Shown in pieces: positions 1-12,450 of a stretch of DNA of 64,000 nucleotides. The stretch is from Protopterus annectens (taxonomy: Eukaryota > Chordata > Ceratodontiformes > Protopteridae): the NCBI RefSeq assembly GCF_019279795.1, contig NC_056725.1, forward strand, positions 1,072,560,913 through 1,072,624,912, in the 5' to 3' direction. Position numbers and translations under genes: made by a program. Within the stretch, counting starts at the first letter, position 1; every line of letters starts with the position of its first letter. The notes under the pieces are model-generated. The model did not search any database and had not been told where the DNA came from. It saw only the letters and a list, made by a program, of their open reading frames with translations.

Positions 1-384
1 ATTGATGGAGACAAACCATTGTTTATTAAGAAAAAAAAAGTGTGTTGGAGTGTCTACAAGATGAGGTTAAGTAAGGTAAGAAGGGGGCTTATTAATGTTG
101 GGCATGTTTTATGTGTAGGTACATACTGAAAAATGCCAATTTATTTTCTTCATATACCAACAGGATTTACTGGGCATCAGGATATTTCACTTGCAATTAT
201 TTTGTTTTTATATTGCCCACTGTGCAACATGTGAGGCATTTTACGTAGATAAAACCAACAGACAATGCAAAAAAAAAACATTTAGGGACATCATTATATT
301 TTTTGTGGGACAGGTACAGATTTTTCTTTTTAATTCAGTAAGAGTGAAATGCTGGGGAAGGCACATAGATATTTTTGGGTCAGG
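1..384. other. unassigned AT-rich sequence
   Basis: No coding region, RNA gene or recognisable mobile element was seen here. There are only short A runs. It abuts the Harbinger Myb-like sequence that follows. Confidence 0.4.
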
Positions 385-1050
385 AAGTTGAGTAGGTGAG
401 GAAAAAATGGAAACAAACAAGACAAACAAGACAAGACACAGGGACAGTGAGGGACACAAAAGGTTGAGGGATGTCATGATTGTGATAAGGGAGGGACAAC
501 ACAGGCTCCTACCCATTTAACATGGAAGAGAGAGAAATGAGTCCTCACCCATTGGACTGTCATCACTGTCCCCTTATTCCACTGGTGGCTGGAGTTCTTG
601 ACGTCTTCTCCTCTTACATACCCTGAGTGAGAGCAGCCTTTCCATCTGAAGTAGGTGTACACCAATGGTGCAGTATACAACCCTGCGCACCAACCCTGGT
701 ATCATCAGATAGGTGATGAAATCCTCTGCCATTGCTCCTGTTCTTCAGTCTGTGGGATGCCAGTAGCACTGGATATAGTCTGAGTCAAACTACTCCATGC
801 CTCAGTCTTGTACTAGGAGCCAGAATATTCCCCATGCAAAGCCTTTGGCTGTGGCATTTTACCAGGAGTCCAGTAAATATCCTGGACTCCCTGGACAGCC
901 ACCCTCTGTGCCCTAAACTGGGCAGCTTCCTCACTAACTCCAGACATGTCTAACACCCAAACTAGAGCAATGGCAACTAATGCTTTCCCACCAATTCCAC
1001 TTATCACATTTACTGGTAGTGTGCAAACCTGAGTGATGATGCTAACCACA
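385..1050 (-). pseudogene. PIF/Harbinger Myb/SANT-like protein, fragment
   Basis: Read on the minus strand, the stretch from about 960 down to 715 encodes a start-like segment (MSGVSEEAAQFRAQ) followed, across a stop, by TEAWSSLTQTISSATGIPQT and EEQEQWQR. This is the tryptophan-anchored helix-turn-helix pattern of the Myb/SANT-like domain that accompanies Harbinger transposases. It aligns directly with the better-preserved minus-strand segments at 26411-26656 and 29446-29691, where the equivalent reads AWDRLAHDLTSATGIPRTGE. In this family the Myb protein binds transposon DNA and helps bring the transposase into the nucleus. Here the reading frame is broken by a stop (near 830) and by indels, so no functional product is expected. 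The lower part (385-600) resembles 21545-21650, including a shared AGACAAACAAGA word, and is probably a downstream exon or the 3' part of the same gene. Family assignment is by my own alignment only. Confidence 0.55.
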
Positions 1051-1387
1051 TTTGAACAATCTTAAGCAGAGAGCAGCAGTGTCAAGCAGGGATGAAATAA
1101 ATATTTGAAATAGGAAGGTTAAGGCAACACAACCTTAGTTTTAGGGTGTCTGCTGATGTAGCTTAGAAACATATATTGAAAAAAATGGAAGGTAACTATT
1201 AGGTGAGTTAATTTTGCAGAAAGGTACAGGGGGCGTAAATGTCATGACCTGACACATTTGTTTTTGGCTTTATATACTGACAAAATTGATTTTAAAAGTG
1301 TGGGATTCAAACTTAGGCAAAAGAACAAAACATTTTCTTCCATATCATTGATTTTCCATCTTTGCCACAGAAGAAGTGCTACTCAGA

Positions 1388-1453
1388 TATAGGGCAGGAT
1401 TCACGAAGGCTTGCACGGAGTGTAAGAGACGTGCGACACTCCATGCAAGCCTT
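1388..1453 (+). repeat. Harbinger-like terminal sequence with 48-nt hairpin
   Basis: The word GGGCAGGATTCACGAAG at 1391 is the reverse complement of the terminal motif at 27921 and 30962 (CTTCGTGAATCCTGCCC). It is followed at once by an inverted repeat, 1406-1453: an 18-nt arm beginning AAGGCTTGCACGG, a 12-nt loop, and the matching arm ending GCAAGCCTT with one mismatch. A palindrome directly inside the terminal word also occurs in the other two cases. I read it as the end of a Harbinger-type element or MITE; the opposite end is not identifiable because the sequence to the right is corrupted. Confidence 0.5.
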
Positions 1454-1644
1454 AAAAACTTTTTTTTTGGGGCAAAATTTTTTTTTTTGGGGTTTTTAAA
1501 AAAAAAAAAAAAATTGGGGGGGGGCCCCCCCTTTTTGGGGGGCAAACCATTTTTTTTGGGGGGGGCCCCCCCAATTGGTAAAATTTAAAAACCAAAAAAA
1601 AGGGACAAAGGGGGGCCCCAAAAAACATTTTAGGGAAAAAATTT

Positions 1645-1647
<3 letters not shown>
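1454..1647. other. homopolymer-rich low-quality sequence
   Basis: This stretch is almost entirely runs of 4 to 17 identical bases (T, G, A and C blocks such as eight Gs followed by seven Cs). Such composition is not expected of ordinary repeats and suggests consensus error around the adjacent homopolymer tract. Confidence 0.5.
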
Positions 1648-2830
<1,183 letters not shown>

Positions 2831-3560
2831 TAATAATAATGTGTGTCTGGTGGGGGAGTTAAATTACATCGGCAGAGCAGCTGTACCAGAATTTGAAGGG
2901 GAAAACCCACAACCCTAGTGGGGTGCAGGTTATGATGGACCTGGTGATAAATCAGAAAGACACACACCTGAACAGGAAACGCCAAATGAGGACACGAAAA
3001 ACCACATAATGTATAGAGGTGTTTTGGGCGTAAAGAGGTTCCGGTTGGACACATTTTGGGGGACCCTTTGCAGAACACCAACTCTGTACCCAAATTTCAG
3101 GATGTATGCTAAAAATATGATCGAAAAAGCTGCACAGGACCAGCTAGGGCGGGCCAAAAGACCATTGCCAAGGCCATCACAGGGGGGTGTGGGGGAAAAA
3201 GGTCCCCCAGTAGGCAGAAGGAGGCCCCATATGTGGCCTTGGCAAAAGGCAAATAAATAATGGCCAGTAAACCCGGGAAGAATCTGATACCAAAAAAAGG
3301 TTAAAACACAATGTTAAAACATTAGGGGGAAATGAAATGGACCACAGACACCCTGGCCCACCTGAGGCAGAACCTGGTTAAGAATGTAACACCATTAGAT
3401 ATGAAAATGAGTGACTAAATCCCCCCTCCCCAAGCATGACCCAAAATTGAAAGTGTAAGTCAAAAGGGAAAGAATGATTTAGAAAGGGGACCAAGGAAGG
3501 GGGGGAAGAATGCTTTTGACATGATGCACCACCGCTAGGGTGGCATGATATCATGACCCC
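2831..3560. other. unassigned, homopolymer-enriched sequence
   Basis: No convincing coding region. Reading frames of 75-178 codons exist on both strands but show no recognisable domain and overlap one another. Runs of A, G and C remain unusually common to about 3.8 kb, consistent with continuing poor sequence quality. Confidence 0.35.
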
Positions 3561-4600
3561 CCAGGAATGGAAAGGTGTCAGTACCCACAGCTGCCCGAAT
3601 AGGGTCCAAAACAAAACCCCATTCTGGTTTAAAAGGGTAGGAACCCTGTGTTCTCCCTGCGAGCAGCAAGATGTTGAGTGTAAATGAACAGTTGGGGTGT
3701 ACCGTCCGAATAGAAAACGGGGAACCAAAGCACCCTCACTACCGGTCCAATATGTTGTCCCGAAAACAGGAAAAGAAAAAGGGGGGGGGACAGAAAAATG
3801 GCGAGGATAACCACACCCCCCATGTTGGTACCACAACAAGAAGCAGCATGGAATATCCATGGTCAAATACCAATAGTAAAACACCTGCATGATATATAGC
3901 CTGCTGCAGACCACTGTCCTAATACCAGGAACAACACCTGGCCTGTGTCGGAATACATGAATATATCAAGCCCCCAAACCACATTATATTGCTCGACTGA
4001 AAATACCCAGACATACACCGGTAGCATTGTACTAGCACCAACACTGGTAGGAGAAAATTACCCAGATTCCATAAACAAAATGCCCAGGAACAGTGTACCT
4101 ACTCCCACAAGAGGGGTAAGCATGCTGGATGTCATAATCAGCAACATGTGTACTGGATGGCAAGATGAAGTGTACCCTCACTGGTAAGTCCAGACCATGA
4201 TGGCACACTGGATATACACACCTGACCCCGGTCCCTGGCCAGAATACCACAGTGAAAACATGTATGAAGTATGGGTGCAGCCCTCAAAACCGATGTTGAA
4301 GCACAAAAGGCCCTGTGCAAGTGCAGAATATGGGACACCACAGAACATGTTATACGAACTCCTTGAACACAATAAGGAATGCTTGGGTATCACAATCACA
4401 AATAACAACAACACACACAATGCCATGCATGGGCATCTGGCATGCTGACCTCCAGCCATTGCAAACCATGCAAGAGAATGAGGAAAGATACCACATGATA
4501 GAACAAACATAAAAGGGAACTAATCACTGACCAGTAAACAAGCAGCAACAGCATGTCCACACATACAATCCACCGTTAGCCACAAGTATAACCTATGAAT
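3561..4600 (+). pseudogene. CR1/L2-type LINE, endonuclease fragment (copy A)
   Basis: This is a decayed apurinic-like endonuclease segment of the LINE family best preserved at 49740-52065. The match is collinear: ATATATAGCCTGCTGCAGACC at 3893 corresponds to the FIACYRP segment at 50130, and the CCATGTTGGTACCACAACAAG stretch at 3820 corresponds to 50060. Further on, 4098-4142 reads PTPTRGVSMLDV, the conserved motif late in LINE endonucleases that precedes the catalytic SDH block. The SDH block itself is degraded (about 4190-4205). Endonucleases of this type nick the target DNA to prime reverse transcription. Stops and indels throughout make it non-functional. The right border is uncertain because the RT part that should follow is not recognisable. 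Confidence 0.5.
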
Positions 4601-5585
4601 CCAGAGAGAGCAATGTGGCGATCAGTACCATTACACGAACAACACAACACCCCAATAAATACAAACATATGTAGTAGATGCATCCATGTATCCAAAGCAG
4701 AGGTTGAGCTCCAACAACTCAGTACTGTCAACACTAGTCAGGAGGAGAAGGTAACCACTTACACCTGAAACCCAGTCCCATAGACCTACCACAACTGTAA
4801 ACCAAACACATAAACACAGACAAATGTTCCTGGAGGCCTTAATTACAAACAGACCACACCAACAGATGCCTCAAAGTGGTCCTAAAGCAACCACAACCTT
4901 CAAACATAGCGGCACAACGAATAGTATGCAAAGCTGGTGTGCCAAACAGTCACAGGCCAGGAGAAACAACATGCCGATACACCAGTCCATAATAGGTGTC
5001 TGTATAGACAGAAACACAGCTGTCCTCACAGACTGAACAAGGGAAAGGGTGAATAAGCTGCTTGTAGGTAGCCACAAGAGCCACTTAACACACACAAGTA
5101 CGCAGGTCACCCCAAAGCAAGCAGAAATATGATGCACTCAATGTCATGCTGGTGTAGATTACCTGAGATGTACCTCCCTGGTCAACATCCGACTGAGACT
5201 TGGATGGTCCCCGCTGATGTATGTACCCCAGGCGGGATGACACTGGCTGTGTGCAGCATCCAACCCTCACCAGAATTGTGCCACAGTACAAACACAGGAT
5301 GCTCATGTTTTAACAGCTATGGCTGGTTACAGCTGTCAGTCCAAGAGATTGTAATATGTGTCTGCTTGAGATGTCAAGCTTGACAGCCATGCTGCTGTTA
5401 CAGGGTGGCTGCCAGCTGTTACCGTGTCGTCTGGATGCTGGATAAGGCCTTTGCACGCCTCCCATGAAACCGTATGTAGGCAAGACCAAAAGACTACCCA
5501 CCACCCTAGAAAACATAAGTGGTGGTTAACATAAGGGGTAATGTGACCAATGCCAGATGTATAACTACAATATGCATCACTAGTA
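4601..5585. other. unassigned, CA/TG-rich decayed sequence
   Basis: No gene recognised. A short plus-strand peptide at about 5193 (TETW) resembles the start of another LINE endonuclease, but the surrounding sequence does not support it firmly. The base composition resembles the flanking LINE fragments, so this is probably more decayed LINE sequence. Confidence 0.3.
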
Positions 5586-6690
5586 CACTTCCCATTATGG
5601 AGAGAACATTGATGCCTGTCCAGTGACAGAAGCCTGCTGCAGGCCTAGTGATACCACTGCCAGCACTACTAGGTTATACCACATACCAGCCATGTTGTAA
5701 ACTACACCTGCACCAAGACATCAAAGGAGGGTATCCATATACACTGGTGCCCATATAGCCAGGCCTTTGACAATGCACAAAGCGATGGACACACCCATGT
5801 GCACATAGCTGTTGTCAAAACAGCGCAGTCTTGGCATGTTACAAATGAGCACTCTCACACACAGGAGCCCCACCCTGACATCGAAGACACTGGACAGGCT
5901 GGATGTCCCACAAATACTCAGACAAGGTACACAAAGTACCACATAGATTGTCAAACCGTGTATGTATGCAAGGTCATCAGGGACCTAGGACACAGGTCGG
6001 TAGTAATCTGTCATGTGAGCAGCCACAACAATGTGGCTATGAGAACTCTGATACTGGACACCGTATCGTATGAGATTCACCAACATCAACAGAGTCCTGT
6101 GCCGCTGTACTGTTCCATATCAGACCCATAATCTAGTACAATGACTCATATGGGATGTACCATACGTGACACCTCGCCCGGTTCAGAGACCTCATAGTTA
6201 CCCCAACAACAGGATAAAGATTGTGAATATATGTCATATGCTGCCTGGCTGTAGACACCCAGCTGCAGTCACACACTGCCTACACAGGGCATTGTATGTC
6301 TGTTGTACCAGGCCATGTCCCTTTGGGTAATGGACATGCTACACCACAGGAAATCAAAGCCATTGGAGCTGTAGAGTCACAGATGTCAACCTCAACACAT
6401 AATGAATAGATGTGCTGGAGGACAGATACATAACCCTGGGCTCCCCACACCCAGAAACAGGATCCCAATCCGCGGGTAGGCAGAGCTCTCACTGACACCC
6501 CTCAACAGGAATATTCCAAGTGGATGGATCACCGTACATGTATAGGGGTCCCCACTGTGTCACGACCAGACAGAGGCACAGTAGAGACATAAATGGCCAT
6601 AATTGAACGCAAGGGGTGGTGAACACTGCACTCAGCTAGGCTTACCTAATAGCCTGGGGTGTCTAGCCGACTATGAACCTTGAACCTATG
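5586..6690 (+). pseudogene. CR1/L2-type LINE (copy B): endonuclease start joined to 3' end
   Basis: The left part, 5597-5695, matches 49887-49975: TGGAGAGAACATTGATGCC, then GTGACAGAAGCC (the endonuclease T-E-T block), then ACTAGGTTATACCACATACC. The right part, 6230-6690, matches 51560-52060, including CAGGCCATGTCC, GACAGAGGCACAGTA, GCTAGGCTTA and the terminal words TATGAACCTTGAACCTATGA. The RT domain that should lie between them is absent, so this copy is deleted internally as well as heavily substituted. The terminal ATGAACCT-type repeat marks the 3' end of the element. It is followed directly by the RT-linker portion of another copy. Confidence 0.6.
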
Positions 6691-8500
6691 AGGGATACAA
6701 CACGTACAGGACACTAAGGATAATCACAAGGCTTGCCCAACTGATGGTAGGAACCATGTTGGGCATCCTGAATACTCCGAATCCACAGATATACAAAACA
6801 ACATACCAAACACACACACACACACACATATTGTAACATACAGCCTGTCGGGTTATTATTTTGGTGCAAAATACCTGTCAGCAGATGAATTCTGACATTG
6901 CAGATGCTGAGGTAACAACCATCATCTGCAAAGCAGAACACACACAACAACAAAGGTATGTGGTGGTGTCCTGTGCCTGAGAACCATATGGACCCCAAAG
7001 AGTAATAGAATGCAAAATCACACTACTGGCAATGTCAGCCTTACCACAGATATGTACCCAAGAGCAGTGTGTGCAACAACAGTGGTCCCATCACAACAAA
7101 GGTGTTGCCTGAATGGATACTCCAAACTACCAGCCCAGGATCTGACAAGCTTGTTCTGCACAGCTATGGAAAAGGATCGTATGTACTAAGACAAGAAGGC
7201 TAATGTGGACACTGATACTGGACCTACACACTGTGGCTGTTGTAACTGCAGAACCTGCCCTAAACATGTCTGACCCATTTGAAGCGATCATTAAGGTCAT
7301 TGATGAGGGGGCTATGGTCCACACAAGCGTAGCTGGACCGTGCATGCTCCAGACAATGCCTGCACGTGTTCAGTATGGATATGTTCAACAACTTAAATAT
7401 ACACCCTATGTCAATGGGGGTTGCAAAAGCAGACCAAGGGCAGAACTGACATGGTCAGACATACGCATCCATGTCCAGACTACAAAGCGGATAGTGGCCT
7501 CCCACAAGGCCTGATCTTGCCCCCCCCACCCGTTCTGTATACATGTCCCATAGGTATAAGCAACATGGAGGACTGTGACTGAGCATGTATGCCGAGGTAC
7601 AAACAGCCTATATCCGACCCCAGATGACACAAGCAACCAAAAGGCCACCTACAAACAGGGGGCATAGCCACAACTTCATGTCCAGCAAACTAATCGCCAG
7701 AGACATGTATAGTCAACCGTGGATATACAGTAAGTGCCCTAGAAATTACCACCACGGGTGTTAACCCATGAGGCACCTAACATGTAATGTGAGACCTGGG
7801 TACAAGGTGATAAATATCCTGCACTGTACAAACATGTGTCTGTAGTGTTCGCAAACATCTTGCATATACTACCCAAACGAAGGCTGGCAGATGAATAAGG
7901 GGAACTCACTCGGCTCTGCAGCCCATCCTCCATCAGCATCTCAACTGACTACAATAGCCTGTAGAAGGACAACCGCCAGCAGACACCTCCAACAACTGTA
8001 AAGTCATAGTACTTTTACACCAGGGGGAGCAAAACCTGAACAGATGCCATGTGTTGCCTGAGTAAAACAAGCTGCAGCCCACACACCGCCATCCTTCCAG
8101 CTACAGGAAGCTATTGCCTGATGTATGAAGCCATGTCCAACCTGGAATGAATGAACATGTTGCTTGTACAATCTGAATGACATTGAGCTATGCACATGAG
8201 AGACCTGAACCCCAGCACTGACATACATGGGACAAGCTGTACAGAATGATCCATAACACAGAGGCACCCCCACATCAGTAAACTCCTGGTACGGGTCTGC
8301 ATCCCAGGTGCCACATATCGACACCCCTCAAGGGCATCCTGATGAGTGTATGGGAGATGGTAGGCTACCCTGGGTATCACTGTTATGTCAGAGGTAGACA
8401 GGGCACAGTATACCAACCGCGAGCATATGTAATGGCAAACTCCGGATTACAATGTGTGAGGACAAACACACCCTGTGACCACCATCAGGGAAATGGCCTA
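6691..8500 (+). pseudogene. CR1/L2-type LINE (copy C): linker, RT and 3' part
   Basis: The start, ACAGGACACTAAGGATAATC at about 6707, matches 50168 in the better copy. GTGGTCCCATCACAACAAAGG at 7082 and GCACAGCTATGGAAAAGGAT at 7157 match the early RT blocks at 50563 and 50640. The end, 8120-8430, matches 51630-51935: GCCATGTCCAACC, GCATCCTGATGAGTG, TGGGAGAT and GACAGGGCACAGTATACCAACC. The RT catalytic region is too degraded to locate. A short CA tract (about 6811-6828) lies within it. The element is dead; the value of the entry is that it lies head to tail with copy B. Confidence 0.6.
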
Positions 8501-10439
8501 CGGAACATCGTGAGTGTTTGCCAATGTCCACCCATGTTGTAAATACACTAGCAATGTTGGAGCGAGCCTGGTGTGGGTAGTCATATCTGAACATGTGCAA
8601 CATGGTCATATGTGCACAACTGGCCCCCACGGTCTGTTGTGCTCACTATGAAGATGTCAAGCTTGATGATAGGACTAGGCCCAGGATTACTGTCACTACA
8701 GTGAAAATGCCGAACCAGTACACTATCACGGTACTACAGTGTTAGGTCATTATGAAAGTATGTTGTGAACTGTCTGCAAGTATCCATGCAATTCCTGCGG
8801 GCACAGTATAATCCCTGTTGTGGCAGACACGAGAGCGGTTGGCCAGTTAGTACACAACGCGGCACCCAGCACACAATCATAACGTCGCGATAATGTCGAA
8901 GGTCACACACACCCAAATAGTGCAACATAACGACTCACACTGGGCATGCTGGCACACTTTGATAAATGAGGCATATGTCAGACAACATGCCATGGAAAGG
9001 CTGAACTGAGCGTACTCACACACTTGAGCCATATCTCTGTGTAGCAGTTATTTTGTATCTGTGCGTGTCAGTCGGGAACCAACCACAACACAGCAATCAG
9101 CCCAGTGCACACAGTAAATGACCACAGAGACACCGTGATATAGTGGATCGCCGTCATGCAAACATCTGCCACAGATACACAAGTTAGTCATAGGAACAGG
9201 GAATGCTATGGCAAGCAGGTACAAACAGTGAACAGCACAACAAATATTGTGCGTCGACAATTGAACATATGGGTGTAGAGGTCAATACAGGCTTTTGCCC
9301 CCCGGGAATGGCAGCTCAGCCAGAGTGTGCTTGTCTGCATTCCCAGGATAGTAGGCTACAGTGCCACTGTAAAGTAGGTCGCGGAGGTAACATGTGAGGT
9401 AGTGAGCTGTGCCTCTGTCAAGCAGAGGCACCGTGGAGGTCTCAGGGGTTGAATGTGTAAGCCACAGCCACGTTGTCGGTGTGTGCTGTGAGAGGGTTGG
9501 GGATCTCTGACAGTAGGTGTCCGTCAATAACAAGACGGGGGGCCTATCTGCATTCTCTAGACGATTCCCTGTCAACACTGTGTTGTAATGAGTATATGTG
9601 AATGAAGTGCTGTGCTGGAACCATCCAGATGTCCTCCTCTGTGGGCTGGCTCTACAATGTATTAGAGTCGCTCTATCTGTTGAGCAGTTGCATATATGGC
9701 CGGTGTACAGCTGACAGGTGTCTTGTTGGAGCAGTCACTTAAGTATATGTGGGATAGCATGACCAATGCAAATAATACACATACTCATAGGATAGAGTGT
9801 CAGGATTATGCTGAGTGGCCAGTATGATCCTCCAGCATGGGTCCTCTGAGTAATCCACCCCAGTCTAGCAAGTGTAAGTCTGCTTGTACTAAGCTTACAG
9901 TTTGTGTTGCAGTGACAACCTTGCCTCTTGGTGTAGATGAGATATGGATGTCCAGGGGAAAGGTGGTGTGGTCAGATATATCAGCAATGATTGGTCTACT
10001 AATTATTGGAACAGTAGTACCCGTTGCAGATGGACGGAGTGCAATATATATTCACCATGTGGCTGTGGTGTGTGGTTTCTGCCATAACATGGACCCTAAA
10101 TTGTAGTGGCGGTGAGGTAAGTGGTGGTAGAGCCTGAGGTTCTCACACAATATGCCTGTACCTGGTAGCAACTGGAATGGTGTGTGTGATGCCTGCATAT
10201 CCTGGCACTGTTCCCAGGGAAGCTGAGGTGTGTGTGTCCTGGATGTGGGTGTGGTGTTCTGGACTGGTTGTGTTGTGTGTTACAGGTCCTGTGGTCCCAA
10301 AGCATGGTATAGAACATAACCTGCCAGTGCGATGTGCATATCTGACCCTGACGTAGGTGGCTGCAAATGCATATATATGCTCTCCCCCACCTGACAGGTA
10401 GTACTACATCTACATACCTCTGTGGAAATAAAGATGTCA
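8501..10439. other. unassigned, TG/CA-rich sequence
   Basis: No recognisable domain in the open frames here (longest about 115 codons). Positions about 10295-10345 share words with 13145-13190 (CATGGTATxGxxCATAACCTG), which shows a dispersed repeat is present. Otherwise I see nothing. Confidence 0.3.
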
Positions 10440-12450
10440 TCACCCTAGAAATACTACAGGTGCAAAACAGATGCCCAGTAATTCAGATAGTGCGCTCTGC
10501 TAATGCATCTCTTTCAAGTGTCATAATATAGTTAGGTAGGGATTCGAATCCTGCAAGTGCTCAGTGTGTTTGGGTGAGTGGGGTTTGTATGTGTGAGAGG
10601 GAAATGTCCCTTTTGGCAACTGGGAAAACACACTACAGGATGCACATTCCACTTTCTAAACACTGATGATGTCAGCACCCTATAAGTAGCAGGAAAAAGC
10701 CTCCCAGTAATGTGAATAGTGCGCTCTGCTAATGTGTCCATCTCGAGTGTCATAACATAGTTAAGTAGTGGTTTGAATCCTACAAATGGCAAGTATGTGT
10801 GTTTGAATGAGGGGGGTTACTGTATATGTGTGAGGGAAATCCCCCTTTTGGCAACTGGGAGAACACACTACAGGATGCACACTCCCCTTTCTAAACACAG
10901 ATGATGTCAGCACCCTATAAGTACAGCAGGAGTAGGAAAGCCTCTCAGTTATGCGAACAAGCGGCAACTCCGCTAATCGTCCGTCTGATGTCGGCGTAAC
11001 ATAGTTAGGCAGTGGTTTGAATCCTGCAAATGGGGAAGTGTGCGTGTTTGGATGAGGGGAGTTACTGTGTGTGTGCAAATATATAGGAGAGAAATGTCCC
11101 TTTTGGCAACTGGGAGAACACACTACAGGATGCACACTCCCCTTTCTAAACACAGATGATGTCAGCACCCTATAAGTACAGCAGGAGAAGAAAAGCCTCC
11201 AAGTAATGCGAATAGCGCTCTCCGCTAATGCGTCTGTCTTGAGTGTCATAACATAGCTAGGTAGTGGTTGTAATCCTGCAAATGGCAAGTCTGTGTGTTT
11301 GGATGAGGGGGGTTACTGTGTGTGAGGGAAATGTCCCTTTTGGTAATTGGGAGAACACACTGGGATGTCTCCCTTTCTAAGCTTACAGATGATATCAGCA
11401 CCCTATAAGTATAGCAGAAAAGGAAGCCTGCCAGTAATGTGAATAACGCTCGCTAATCGACGTCGTTCCAGTGTCATAACGTAGTTAGGTAGTGGTTTGA
11501 ATCCTGCAAGTGTGTGTGTGTAAATATGTATGAAAAAAATGTCCCTTTTGGCAACTGGGAGAACAAACTACAGGATGCACACTCCCCTTTCTAAACACAG
11601 ATGATGTCAGCACCCTATAAGTACAGCAGGAGAAGGGAAGCCTCCCAGTAATGCGAATAACGCGCTCCACTAATGCGTCTGTCTTGAGTGTCATAACATA
11701 GTTAGGTAGTGGGTTAAATCTTGCAAATGGCAAGTGTGTGTGTTTGGATGAGTGCTGTGTGTGCAAATTTGTTTGAGGGAAATCCCCCTTTTGGCAACTG
11801 GGAGAACACACCTGGGATGCACACACCTCCCTTTCTAACACCAGATGATGTCGCTGCCCTATAAATAAAGCCTTGGGAAAAGGAAGCCTGCAAATAATGT
11901 GAATAGCGCCTCTGCTAATCACGTCTCCTGAGTTTAAATAATGTAGTTAGGCAGGAGTTTGAAACCTGTAAATGGCATGTGTGTGTGTTTGGATGTGGGG
12001 AGTTCGTGTGTGTGCATTCCATATGAAAAACATGTAGTTTTGGCAATCAGGAGATCACACTACCCTGATACACATTACCATTTCAAAATATACTGATGTT
12101 GTCGGCACCCTATAAGTATGTAGAGAGAGAAGAATAACTATCGAGGTAAACCAAAATGATCCGCTTTGCTAATGTGTCTCTCTCACGTGTCATGACTTAG
12201 TTAGGTGAGAATGAATCCTGCAAGTAAGTGTGCATGTGTGGGGTAGTAGGGTGTGTGTAAATGCAAGTTTGAGAAAACAGATCCTTTTGGCAAAATACTA
12301 CAATACACCAGATGCTGCCTTCCCAGTAAGCGGGGATGTCACCACTATCAACACAACCAAACAGAGCTAGTTATTAATGTGCCAATAGTGTGCTCTGCTA
12401 CTGTCTATTACATTGTCAGAGTACAGATAGGTATGTTTTGGTAACACAAC
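10440..12450 (+). repeat. tandem array, about eight ~240 bp monomers with tRNA-like B box
   Basis: A monomer of about 216-253 bp repeats roughly eight times. Each copy has a B-box-like word of the form GxTTxGAATCCTGCAA at about 10541, 10771, 11015, 11265, 11495, 11711, 11955 and 12208, preceded by TCATAACATAGTTAGGTAG and by GCGCTCTGCTAATG. It is followed by a TG-rich run, then CCCTTTTGGCAACTGGGAGA, ACACACTACAGGATGCACA and GATGATGTCAGCACCCTATAA. The spacing of the GCTAATG block and the B box resembles a tRNA-derived Pol III promoter, so the monomer is most likely a SINE or SINE-derived satellite. The outer copies are more diverged than the inner ones. The minus-strand frames with a thrice-repeated SSVFRKGSVHPVVCSPSCQK peptide are a by-product of the tandem repetition. 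Confidence 0.85.

Noticed and set aside
3378-3914. 178-codon minus-strand frame
   Set aside because: No domain; it lies partly antisense to a LINE endonuclease fragment in poor-quality sequence.
10532-11922. Minus-strand frames with the repeated peptide SSVFRKGSVHPVVCSPSCQK
   Set aside because: The repetition comes from the tandem monomers; the protein differs with each indel and no family matches.
10440-12450. CRISPR array
   Set aside because: The period is about 240 bp, monomers are similar throughout with no short repeat plus unique spacer, and the sequence is vertebrate-like.
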